This document shows, one piece after another, positions 56,551 through 64,000 of a stretch of 64,000 bases of DNA. The DNA lies in contig NZ_CP031716.1 in the NCBI RefSeq assembly GCF_001696605.3, forward strand, positions 1,426,001 through 1,490,000, given 5' to 3'. Both the position numbers and the translations under genes were made by a program. The notes beneath the pieces are model-generated. The model was not told the DNA's origin. It was given only the letters and a program-made list of their open reading frames with translations, and did not search any database. This stretch comes from Acinetobacter wuhouensis. GTDB lineage: Bacteria; Pseudomonadota; Gammaproteobacteria; Pseudomonadales; Moraxellaceae. Numbering within the stretch: position 1 is the stretch's first letter; the number at the start of each line of letters is the position of its first letter.

Positions 56551-57297
56551 TTATTTGAATAATGTCCCTGCGTGTGACAAAACGTTTTTCCCATTCTTTG
56601 TTACTTCTAATGTGACATCAGGTGTTTCATCTGTTCCTAAAATATTTCTATAGACGATGTATTGATAAGCACCGCTTTTAAAAATAAAGTTATGATTGCC
56701 ACCTGAACCATCCATAACAATTTGTCCATTATTTAAAATCAAGTCAGGCTTTTGAATTTGAGCTTGGTTACGTCCCCATGACGCATAACGATATTTTCCA
56801 TTGTTCATTTGATCAATTCGAACTTGGAATTTTGAAGTTTTAAATTGTAATTCAGGTGCTTTAAATGTTTTGAGTGATGGATGTAAATTATTTTTTTGTT
56901 TGGCAATAATTTGATTTTTATAACGTTGTTCAGCATCGCTACTATAATTTACTGCAGTGATTTGTTTGTCACTGATCCAAACAGTACCGCTATCTAGCAT
57001 GATGCCACGCCAACCGACACTTTGCCATTGTGAGAGTTTTGAGTTGGCGATATTCTTCACTAACTTCTGATCAAAGACTTGGTTAAAGCGTTGTTTCATC
57101 TGTGCTTTATTATCAATACTTGGAATCGGTTCTTCACGAATCAAGGGATAACGAATACTGTTTGCAATTGCATTTTGATCGTTTTTCTTAAACAGATTGA
57201 TGATGTCTTGAATTTCTTTTTGTTCAGTCGAGTTAAGATTATCTGCAAAAGCAGCATGACTACTGAGAAGGAGTAGACTTAAAATGATTTTTTTCAT
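56551..57297 (-). CDS. Exported hypothetical protein, 248 aa
   Basis: Signal peptide MKKIILSLLLLSSHAAFAD, then a helical ELN segment (EIQDIINLFKKNDQNAIAN) resembling an NTF2-like start (RYPLIREEPIPSIDNKAQM..FNQVFD), and a beta-rich second half with LDSGTVWISDKQITAVNY and MDGSGGNHNFIFKSGAYQYIVYRN. Periplasmic. The exact family is not recognised. Confidence 0.75.
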   Translation of the reverse strand: MKKIILSLLLLSSHAAFADNLNSTEQKEIQDIINLFKKNDQNAIANSIRYPLIREEPIPSIDNKAQMKQRFNQVFDQKLVKNIANSKLSQWQSVGWRGIMLDSGTVWISDKQITAVNYSSDAEQRYKNQIIAKQKNNLHPSLKTFKAPELQFKTSKFQVRIDQMNNGKYRYASWGRNQAQIQKPDLILNNGQIVMDGSGGNHNFIFKSGAYQYIVYRNILGTDETPDVTLEVTKNGKNVLSHAGTLFK

Positions 57298-57362
57298 AGA
57301 AAATTATACTGTCTGATCGGCTAGGTTAATTATATGATCTACGAAAAAGAGTGCATGAAAAG

Positions 57363-57830
57363 ATGAATGATAAATGTATGAATATTGAAATAAAACAACA
57401 ACTCAATGAACAAGTCTTGGATATTTATCATTTAATCGAAATTGCAGACTTATTGAGAAAGAATCCTTTAGAATTTAAAAGTTTGATTGATCCCAATGGT
57501 GGAAAGCAATGGGAAAATATAGCGATGATGCTACCTTATCTTCCACTTGAAATGATTGAAGAAAATATTGATCATTTGCTTGAAGGTTTTATGGATTTGA
57601 ATTGGTTGGGGAGTCGAGTGCTTTATGCTTATTTACCGCAATTGGATATTCGTATTCTAAAACCTGCATTAAATCGGGTGATTCATCATGCGATTGATTT
57701 AAATGATGATGATTGGATATATTTTATCAATTCATTTCTTGAAAATGAAAGCTTAGGATTGGCAAACTCCTATCGTGAAGAAATAGAGCTATCTCAAAAC
57801 TATTTAGTGACGAAAGGAATTTATGAATAA
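57363..57830 (+). CDS. Small acidic hypothetical protein
   Basis: About 155 residues starting MNDKCMNIEIKQQLNEQVLDIYHLIEIADLL; a GTG at 57351 is an alternative start. The middle (LPLEMIEENIDHLLEGFMDLNWLGSRVLYAYLPQLDIRIL) is a repeated-helix pattern slightly reminiscent of DUF5071-type proteins. No toxin or known partner is adjacent. Confidence 0.6.
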   Translation: MNDKCMNIEIKQQLNEQVLDIYHLIEIADLLRKNPLEFKSLIDPNGGKQWENIAMMLPYLPLEMIEENIDHLLEGFMDLNWLGSRVLYAYLPQLDIRILKPALNRVIHHAIDLNDDDWIYFINSFLENESLGLANSYREEIELSQNYLVTKGIYE

Positions 57831-57852
57831 CTGATTTGAAGTATTGTTAAAC

Positions 57853-58212
57853 TTAAGCATCGACCACAACAAAATATTTTTTCACCGCTTCAACCACTTC
57901 AAAAGTGCCTTTAAATGAGGGCGGAATTACGCCTGCTTCACCTGCTTTGACCTCAATAAACGTATTATTTTCTGCATCATGAATACGGACAATACCTTCA
58001 ATAATATTGAAAAACTCCTGCTTATTGTTTGCAAATACAATATTCCAAGCACCAACTTCACATTGCCAAATTCCACAATTCATATTGGGGTGTTCATATA
58101 AACTTTGGGTTAAGCGTTTTGGATTGCCATTTACCAAACGATCAGGACGTGGGTAATCTACAGTCGTTTCACTGTGTGCTAAACCTTGACCTGCTAAATA
58201 TAAATTTGTCAT
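57853..58212 (-). CDS. Cupin-domain protein (DUF861/EutQ-like)
   Basis: 119 residues from the ATG at 58212 (CAGGATC site); an upstream in-frame start would add 18 residues. WQCEVGAWNIVFANNKQEFFNIIEGIVRIHDAEN is the cupin barrel core, and AGEAGVIPPSFKGTFEVVEAVKKYFVVVDA ends it, as in small cupin_3 proteins. Function unknown. Confidence 0.85.
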   Translation of the reverse strand: MTNLYLAGQGLAHSETTVDYPRPDRLVNGNPKRLTQSLYEHPNMNCGIWQCEVGAWNIVFANNKQEFFNIIEGIVRIHDAENNTFIEVKAGEAGVIPPSFKGTFEVVEAVKKYFVVVDA

Positions 58213-58257
58213 TACATGATCCTGATTGCTATATTTTTTTATTGCACTGATAAAACA

Positions 58258-58280
58258 AAGCCCCAATAAAATTGAGGCTT
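58258..58280. terminator. Weak hairpin between cupin and folE genes
   Basis: AAGCCCCAAT pairs with ATTGAGGCTT (one mismatch) just beyond the folE stop. Confidence 0.55.
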
Positions 58281-58299
58281 CGAACAGTATTGCTAAATC

Positions 58300-58854
58300 T
58301 TAGTGTGCTTCAGGTACAGCCGATAAAAATTCACGACGTGCTTCTTTATCCGTTTTAAAATCACCAACAAAAGACACAGTACGGGTTGTGGATTCTTGTT
58401 TACTTACACCGCGCATCATCATACACATGTGTGCAGAATCAATCACTACGGCAACACCGCGAGCATTAGTCACTTCTGCAACTGCATCGGCAATTTGCTT
58501 GGTGAGTTGTTCTTGAATTTGCAAACGACGAGCAAACATTTCAGTGATACGGGCAAATTTAGACAGACCTAAAACATTACCTGATGGTAAATAGGCAATA
58601 TGCACACGACCATGAAATGGCAATAAATGGTGCTCACATAACGAATAAAATTCGATATTTTTTACTAACACCATTTCGTCATTGTCAGAAGGGAAGACCG
58701 CATTATTGGTCACTTCTTCAAGTGTTTTGCTATAGCCAGACGTCAAGTACGAAAAAGCTTTAGCCGCACGCATAGGCGTATCTTTTAGACCTGGACGATC
58801 GAGGTCTTCACCAACGGCAGTTAAAATATTTGCGTAGGATTGCTGCATAGACAT
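58300..58854 (-). CDS. folE: GTP cyclohydrolase I
   Basis: 184 residues. [19 protein letters not shown] contains zinc ligands Cys and His; the third Cys is in [22 protein letters not shown] and [10 protein letters not shown] complete the active site. It makes dihydroneopterin triphosphate, the first step of folate synthesis. Confidence 0.96.
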   Translation of the reverse strand: MSMQQSYANILTAVGEDLDRPGLKDTPMRAAKAFSYLTSGYSKTLEEVTNNAVFPSDNDEMVLVKNIEFYSLCEHHLLPFHGRVHIAYLPSGNVLGLSKFARITEMFARRLQIQEQLTKQIADAVAEVTNARGVAVVIDSAHMCMMMRGVSKQESTTRTVSFVGDFKTDKEARREFLSAVPEAH

Positions 58855-58975
58855 AAAACGTGTTCACTTATAACGGTTCGAACAAGGACGGCATTGTAGC
58901 AGAAAAAACCATATTTTTTGCTATCTATAAGATAAACCGTCACTTAGGAGAGTGATTAGCTTTGAAAATAAATGG

Positions 58976-59677
58976 TTAAGGTGTTGAATTAAATTTTGGA
59001 TTTTTTTCAGCACGTTTTAGAAGCACTAAAACCGCACCTGTACCACCTTGTTTTTCAGGCGCACTGACAAATGCCAATACATCACGATGCTGACGTAACC
59101 AACCATTGACATAGGTTTTGAGAATCGCATCAGGTCCTTTGCCATGTACGATTTTAATTACGTTTTGGTTCTCTTCTTTCGCGATCTGAATGATTTGTAA
59201 GACAGCAGAACGCGCATCTTCAACCGTACAACCATGCAAGTCCACCGCTTCGAACCAACGGAGATTACCCGCTTTTAAATCTTCAAAAACTTTGTGCTGT
59301 AAAGTCGCAATGCGATAGCTCAAGGCTGCCTGACTTGCGACAGGGTTTAAAACTGCTTGAGTATCAGAGAGTTCTGCATCATCAGTTTCAAATGCACCTT
59401 CAGCGGCAGCACGTTTAGCTAAAGTTTTGGCATCAGGTTTTTTACGAATATTTGTCCGTTCAATTTTGGCAATATTACTATTGTCAATTTTCTTCACACC
59501 GCCTAACGCCGTTTTAAATAAATCGGCATCGCTGATTTCTTCAGGTGCGACTTCTTGTTTTTTCTTCGGCTCAGGCTGTGATGCCACTTTGGAAGAATGT
59601 GGATGAGTGATTTGTTTTTTGAATTGTTTTAATAAATCGAGCTGTGATTTTGAGAAAGGTGAATCTGAATTACTCAT
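58976..59677 (-). CDS. Smr-domain protein
   Basis: 233 residues. The N-terminal half is charged and low in order (KKQEVAPEEISDADLF); the C-terminal Smr domain reads VDLHGCTVEDARSAV, IVHGKGPDAILKTYVNGWLRQH and EKQGGTGAVLVLLKR (LDxHG-type, HGxG and GGTGA motifs). Such stand-alone Smr proteins are often nucleases acting on mRNA or DNA; here that role is by analogy. Confidence 0.9.
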   Translation of the reverse strand: MSNSDSPFSKSQLDLLKQFKKQITHPHSSKVASQPEPKKKQEVAPEEISDADLFKTALGGVKKIDNSNIAKIERTNIRKKPDAKTLAKRAAAEGAFETDDAELSDTQAVLNPVASQAALSYRIATLQHKVFEDLKAGNLRWFEAVDLHGCTVEDARSAVLQIIQIAKEENQNVIKIVHGKGPDAILKTYVNGWLRQHRDVLAFVSAPEKQGGTGAVLVLLKRAEKNPKFNSTP

Positions 59678-59843
59678 ATTTGCAAAAACAGTAAATGACC
59701 AAATTTACTATGAATTATAGTCTGAATTTAAGGAAAATTGAACTGAAATACATACATGGTTTAGTATTGTATTCAATGAGAAGATTTGCACAATTAGAAT
59801 GCGATATTCTAGTGATAAAAATTAAAATGAGTGTAGGTAATTT

Positions 59844-60623
59844 ATGGAATTCAAAAGTACTATCGCCCTTATTATTTCTTTCATCTTTTTTTCTTTTGTC
59901 TTAGTAGGATGCATAAAGAAAGATGATCAAATTGCTGTAGATGCTTATTACAAAGCTGTGAAATATTATTCGGGAGAAGATGGGGGGAAAGATGAAAAAA
60001 AAGCTTTTGAATATATGGAAAAGTCAGCAAAACTTGGTTTTCCAAAAGCTCAAAATGATTTGGCTAGTATGTATTCTGAGGGAGTCGGCGTAGAAAAGAA
60101 TCCTAAACTGACTTTATATTGGTTAAATGAAGCTGTTAAGCAAAATTTCCCAGCAGCCCAGTACAATTTAGCTATTATTTATGATAAGGGGGAATTGGTT
60201 AAGAAAAATAGGAATGAAGCCGTAAAATTATACCATTTGTCCGCTAATAATGGTTTTGCTAGAGCTCAATATAATTTGGGAAACGCTTATTTGAAGGGAA
60301 ATGGAGTAGTCCAAGATACCCAAAAAGCGATTGAATATTATCAAAAGGCAGTAGAGCAAAATTTGCCAGATGCTCAATTTAATTTGGCGAATATCTATTT
60401 GGATGGTAGAGCAGGTGTTGTGGATGAAAAAAAAGCACTAGATTTATATACTTTGGCTGCAAATCAAAATTTTGTTTATGCGCAAAATAATCTTGCTCAT
60501 TTGTATTTAAATACATATGAAAATCATATTCAAGCGAAATATTGGTATCAAAGAGCTTATGAAAATGGTTATTTAGAGGCTAAACAAGCCCTTGAACAAT
60601 TAGAGAGTTTAGAGAAAAAATAA
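59844..60623 (+). CDS. Sel1-repeat lipoprotein
   Basis: 259 residues with a lipoprotein signal (FFSFVLVGCIKK). Five to six Sel1 repeats follow, each of the form A(Q/K)xxLAxxYxxGxGVxxDxxKAxxxYxxAA (for example AQNDLASMYSEGVGVEKNPK and AQYNLGNAYLKGNGVVQD). Sel1 proteins are scaffolds for protein contacts; here membrane-anchored and facing the periplasm. Confidence 0.9.
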   Translation: MEFKSTIALIISFIFFSFVLVGCIKKDDQIAVDAYYKAVKYYSGEDGGKDEKKAFEYMEKSAKLGFPKAQNDLASMYSEGVGVEKNPKLTLYWLNEAVKQNFPAAQYNLAIIYDKGELVKKNRNEAVKLYHLSANNGFARAQYNLGNAYLKGNGVVQDTQKAIEYYQKAVEQNLPDAQFNLANIYLDGRAGVVDEKKALDLYTLAANQNFVYAQNNLAHLYLNTYENHIQAKYWYQRAYENGYLEAKQALEQLESLEKK

Positions 60624-60717
60624 TTATTGTGAATGATGCTAGATGATTTTTTTAATTTAATTCAGATGGGCAAGTAAACTTGTCCATCGTGAATATATTA
60701 ATTTGGTCTAATCTAAT

Positions 60718-61524
60718 TTAAACCTTCTCAGGCACACCAAACAATTCAGTAAATGCAAGATCAGGGCGAGGCTGTTTCATAAAACTTTCCCCGACCAAAA
60801 AGGCATGAATATCATGTTCCTGCATTTTGCGTACATCATCAGGTGTGGCAATACCACTTTCAGTGATCAGTAAGCGAGATGGATCGAGTAATTTTTTCAA
60901 ACGGAATGAATTGTTTAAATCCACATCAAAGGTTTTTAAATTACGATTATTCACGCCCAATAAACAACGATCAGACAATTTCAATGCACGTTCAAGTTCA
61001 TCTTCATCATGAACTTCAACCAAAACATCTAGATTTTGCTCAAAAGCAGTTTTAGACATTTCTTCAAGTTGCTGATCAGACAAACTCGCAACAATCAATA
61101 AAACACAATCTGCATGCAAAGCACGTGCTTCGATCACCCCATAAGGGTTAATCAAAAAGTCTTTACGTAGGGCAGGCAGTGAACAATGACTGCGTGCAAT
61201 TTCAATATTTTCATCTGCACCTTGAAAAAAATCGATATCTGTCAAAACCGACAAGCAAGCAGCGCCCGCATTTTCATATTGCTGTGCAATTTCCGCAGGA
61301 TTAAAGTTTTCACGAATAATCCCTTTAGATGGCGATGCTTTCTTAATTTCAGCAATCACCGCAGGACGTTTACTGTACAAAGACTGCGCAAAACCACGTA
61401 CAGGTGTTGCCGCCTGAGCAAGTTCTTCAATATCTTTCAAACTGCGTTGCTTTAAACGTGAAGCAAACTCTTCATATTTACGATCAACGATTTTACCAAG
61501 CATAGTATTGGCAATATCCACCAT
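60718..61524 (-). CDS. trpC: Indole-3-glycerol-phosphate synthase
   Basis: 268 residues, monofunctional. AEIKKASPSKGIIRENF holds the catalytic Lys, VLTDIDFFQGADENI and LRKDFLINPYGVIEARA (second Lys), GVNNRNLKTFDVDL and LLITESGI complete the barrel. It closes the indole ring in tryptophan synthesis. Last of trpG-trpD-trpC. Confidence 0.97.
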   Translation of the reverse strand: MVDIANTMLGKIVDRKYEEFASRLKQRSLKDIEELAQAATPVRGFAQSLYSKRPAVIAEIKKASPSKGIIRENFNPAEIAQQYENAGAACLSVLTDIDFFQGADENIEIARSHCSLPALRKDFLINPYGVIEARALHADCVLLIVASLSDQQLEEMSKTAFEQNLDVLVEVHDEDELERALKLSDRCLLGVNNRNLKTFDVDLNNSFRLKKLLDPSRLLITESGIATPDDVRKMQEHDIHAFLVGESFMKQPRPDLAFTELFGVPEKV

Positions 61525-61554
61525 AATAATTTCCTTAATTCGGCTTCGAAGTGC

Positions 61555-62601
61555 TTAAGCTTCGTATTCTTTTAATGTTTTGGTAAATTCAGACAACACG
61601 CCCATTTTTTCTAAGGCTTGACCGCCATAGATAATGTCATGTGCCAAAGCTACACCTTGTTTGTAGGTATTGGTTAAACCTGAAACATAGATGCCTGCGC
61701 CCGCATTGAGTGCGATCATACTTGCTGCTTTTTCGCCTTTCGGTGATTTTTTCTTACCCAAAGCATCTTTAATTAATGCCAAGCTTTCAGCAGCGCTATC
61801 TACGGCTAAACCTGTTAATGTTTGCGATTCAATATCGACATCTTCAGGCTGAATCATCCATTCAGTGACTTCGCCATCTTTCAGTTCAGCCACATAAGTC
61901 GCAGATGCAAGACTAATTTCATCTAAACCATCACGTGAATGAACCACCATTACATGTTCAGCACCGAGTTGTTTTAACACTTCAGCCATTGGGCGGCAAA
62001 GTTCAGTTGAAAACACACCAATCACAAAACGTTTCACCCCAGCCGGATTCGTAAGCGGGCCAAGTAAATTGAAAATGCTACGGAAACCCAATTCCTTACG
62101 TGGGCCCGCAGCATATTTCATGGCTTTATGATGATTGGGTGCAAATAGGAAACCCACGCCCATTTCACGGATACAACGTTCGGTTTGTTGCATATTTAGA
62201 TCAAGATTAATACCCGCTTGTTCTAATAGATCAGAAGAACCTGATTTAGAAGACACACCACGATTACCATGTTTGGCAATGGTTGCACCTGCGGCAGCAA
62301 TCACAAAAGAAGATGCAGTAGAAACGTTAAACAGGTTTTGACCATCACCGCCTGTACCGACAATATCAATCAAATAAGGAATATCACTGACATCAATTTT
62401 AATCGCAAACTCACGCATCACGCGTGCAGCGGCTGTGATCTCGTCAATACTTTCACCTTTTAAACGTAAACCCATCATCAATGCACCGATTTGGGCATCT
62501 GTCGCTTCACCACTCATGATGGTACGCATCACTTCTTCCATCTGCGGTTGAGTGAGTTCAATATTTTTAGTGACATTATTTAAAGCTTGTTGAATATTCA
62601 T
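61555..62601 (-). CDS. trpD: Anthranilate phosphoribosyltransferase
   Basis: 348 residues: [76 protein letters not shown]. It joins anthranilate with PRPP. It starts seven bases after trpG and ends 30 before trpC. Confidence 0.98.
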   Translation of the reverse strand: MNIQQALNNVTKNIELTQPQMEEVMRTIMSGEATDAQIGALMMGLRLKGESIDEITAAARVMREFAIKIDVSDIPYLIDIVGTGGDGQNLFNVSTASSFVIAAAGATIAKHGNRGVSSKSGSSDLLEQAGINLDLNMQQTERCIREMGVGFLFAPNHHKAMKYAAGPRKELGFRSIFNLLGPLTNPAGVKRFVIGVFSTELCRPMAEVLKQLGAEHVMVVHSRDGLDEISLASATYVAELKDGEVTEWMIQPEDVDIESQTLTGLAVDSAAESLALIKDALGKKKSPKGEKAASMIALNAGAGIYVSGLTNTYKQGVALAHDIIYGGQALEKMGVLSEFTKTLKEYEA

Positions 62602-62608
62602 TTTTTAA

Positions 62609-63193
62609 CTACGCATAAATTTCTAAGAAGTTTTTAAAGATTTGGTGACCATGTTGGCTCAAGATTGATTCAGGATGAAACTGCACGCCTTCGACAGGCA
62701 ATGTCTTATGTTTAACACCCATGATTTCTTCCATAGAACCATCGGCTTGATTGGTCCAGCAAGTCACCTCCAAAGATTCAGGTACAGTCGCTTGATCAAT
62801 CACCAATGAATGATAGCGTGTTGCTGAAAATGGAGAAGGTAAGTTACTGAAAATGCCTGTGTTACTATGATACATATCAGACAAACGCCCATGCATCACA
62901 GTTTTGGCACGAATAATATCGCCACCAAAAGCTTGTCCAATTGCCTGATGTCCTAAACAGACACCTAGCGTTGGAATCTTTCCAGCAAAATGCTGAATTG
63001 CAGGAATAGAAATACCCGCTTCAGACGGTGAGCAAGGACCAGGACCAATCACTAAATACTTTGGTTGCCATCGCTCAATATCCTCTAAAGTCACGGCATC
63101 ATTGCGAACAACTTTCACTTCTTGATTTAACTCGCCAAAATATTGGACGATGTTATAAGTAAAGCTATCGTAATTGTCGATCATCAGAAGCAT
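62609..63193 (-). CDS. trpG: Anthranilate synthase glutaminase subunit
   Basis: 194 residues, a class I amidotransferase: [18 protein letters not shown], the elbow [16 protein letters not shown] with nucleophile Cys, and [13 protein letters not shown] with catalytic His and Glu. It supplies ammonia to TrpE, which is not in the window; in Acinetobacter it may also serve PabB. Confidence 0.96.
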   Translation of the reverse strand: MLLMIDNYDSFTYNIVQYFGELNQEVKVVRNDAVTLEDIERWQPKYLVIGPGPCSPSEAGISIPAIQHFAGKIPTLGVCLGHQAIGQAFGGDIIRAKTVMHGRLSDMYHSNTGIFSNLPSPFSATRYHSLVIDQATVPESLEVTCWTNQADGSMEEIMGVKHKTLPVEGVQFHPESILSQHGHQIFKNFLEIYA

Positions 63194-63869
63194 GAGCTCA
63201 TTAACCTATAGAAATGTACGCACTAAATTGTGCTTAATTGTCAGATAATAATTGACTATTCCACGCGGGTTTTCTCAGATTTTACGATCATGAGCCGGAT
63301 GAAATAGTAAATACCGCATTATCATAGCAAAACTAAGTCCTGCTGTGTGCGTATTTCAATACGGTTAAGGGGAAACTTTGGTTCAAAAACTATACGCAAG
63401 TGAAGTTAGATAGATGAGGTTGGAATAGCAAAAATTCAAAGACTAAGATTTTACACAGCATCTGATTCATATTAGTGTTTTTATCGCAAAGCAGGGAATA
63501 GTGACACAGATTTAATTTTGATTACTTTTTAATTAATTTTGTTTAATAAGTTAAATGTGTTTATTTAATTTAAATAATAAGTGTGTTTATAAAGAATAAG
63601 TAAATTTATTATAGTTTTATTTTTAATTTCGATTTAATAATTAAAATTAATGATTTGTTTAATGCAGGATATTATTTTTTAATTTAATATATTTTATTGA
63701 AGTTATTAATCTATTTTTTTAATATATATTATTATATTATCGTATTTTATAGAGTTAAAAGTGTTTTTTAGCTTGTATATTTTTTTTGATTTTATTTGTA
63801 GTGATGTATATTATATTTCTTATATAAAAGTGATACCATAGTCACAATATTTGCAAGGCGTGGGACTAA
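63194..63869. other. Long AT-rich intergenic region
   Basis: 676 bases between trpG and the last gene. The first 200 hold the trpG promoter region. From about 63520 to 63840 the sequence is almost pure A/T with many TTAATT and TATAAT motifs. I see no open frame, tRNA or repeat. Confidence 0.5.
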
Positions 63870-64000
63870 ATGAGAGAAGAAATAAAAATTGCCATATTTG
63901 GTTTGAGTTTAAATGTACTCGATACAATTAAGCAAAAAGTTCGTTTAATGTATGATGACTCATTGGATGTGAGTTGGGCAAATATAGCTGACCCTCATTT
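63870..64000 (+). CDS. Start of an unidentified protein, cut by the window end
   Basis: From the ATG at 63870 (GTGGGACTA ahead) the frame is open to the window edge: MREEIKIAIFGLSLNVLDTI, then KQKVRLMYDDSLDVSWANIADPH. The pattern resembles the first strand and helix of a receiver-like or nucleotide-binding fold. Too short to identify. Confidence 0.6.
   Translation, partial: MREEIKIAIFGLSLNVLDTIKQKVRLMYDDSLDVSWANIADPH

Overview
The window is a stretch of chromosome from an Acinetobacter-like gammaproteobacterium. It is AT-rich and carries several genus hallmarks: a tyrA-aroA fusion, the split trpGDC cluster, a UmuDAb-type SOS regulator with its extended N-terminus, a nudJ-mnmA-hflD-purB block, many short Acinetobacter-type hypothetical genes, and dispersed structured intergenic repeats. 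All names were assigned from sequence and memory alone; no database search was run.

Layout. 1-2.7 kb: an NmrA/QorB-type oxidoreductase (cut by the window edge) divergent from an HxlR regulator, with a perfect palindromic operator between them; then a YjdF-type membrane protein. 3-6.9 kb: purB, hflD, mnmA and nudJ on the minus strand. 7.1-9.5 kb: an exported barrel protein, a secreted Ntn-type amide hydrolase and a lipoprotein, apparently one operon. 9.7-16.9 kb: sohB-like protease, acyl-CoA dehydrogenase, a DJ-1/PfpI protein, pheA and the tyrA-aroA fusion. 17-26.4 kb: the RNA repair region. 26.5-34.3 kb: yaaA, HD hydrolase, thiE, hemL, a nonsense-broken GlcG/HbpS gene, an amidohydrolase and two DUF3144 paralogues. 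34.4-41.3 kb: two paralogous lipoproteins, the UmuDAb locus, an intact IS3-family element with a 4-bp target duplication, a class II aldolase and a MITE-like element. 41.3-49.2 kb: pirin, L,D-transpeptidase, hemE, DUF817, DUF3015, DUF4105. 49.5-56.5 kb: a lipid degradation cluster (acyl-CoA dehydrogenase, a multifunctional enzyme with three SCP2 units, a broken SCP-x thiolase, a PF10118 metal hydrolase). 56.5-64 kb: hypothetical genes, a cupin, folE, an Smr protein, a Sel1 lipoprotein, trpC-trpD-trpG and the start of a gene running off the window.

The most interesting locus is 17.6-25.8 kb. RtcR (sigma54 activator with a CARF sensor) lies opposite an operon that starts at a near-consensus sigma54 promoter and reads rtcB, a frameshifted DUF7684-like gene, an uncharacterised Cys-rich-start protein, a DIP1984-family protein, a 490-base non-coding gap, then rtcA. 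That gap encodes, on the operon's own strand, two tandem RNAs of 191 and 192 nt that have diverged strongly in sequence but keep the same fold. Each is closed by a perfect terminal helix (GAAATATATTG with CAATATATTTC; GAACATACTG with CAGTATGTTC), followed by the same asymmetric internal loop and second helix, and most helices differ by compensatory changes. This architecture and position match bacterial Y RNAs (Yrl) that accompany rtcBA in enterobacteria, yet no Ro/Rsr gene is in the window. They appear to be an unannotated Y-like RNA pair.

Three genes are disrupted: the DUF7684-like gene (one-base shift in an A run), the GlcG/HbpS gene (TAG) and the SCP-x thiolase (TAA). At least four families of dispersed intergenic repeats are present, two of them with internal compensatory changes between copies.
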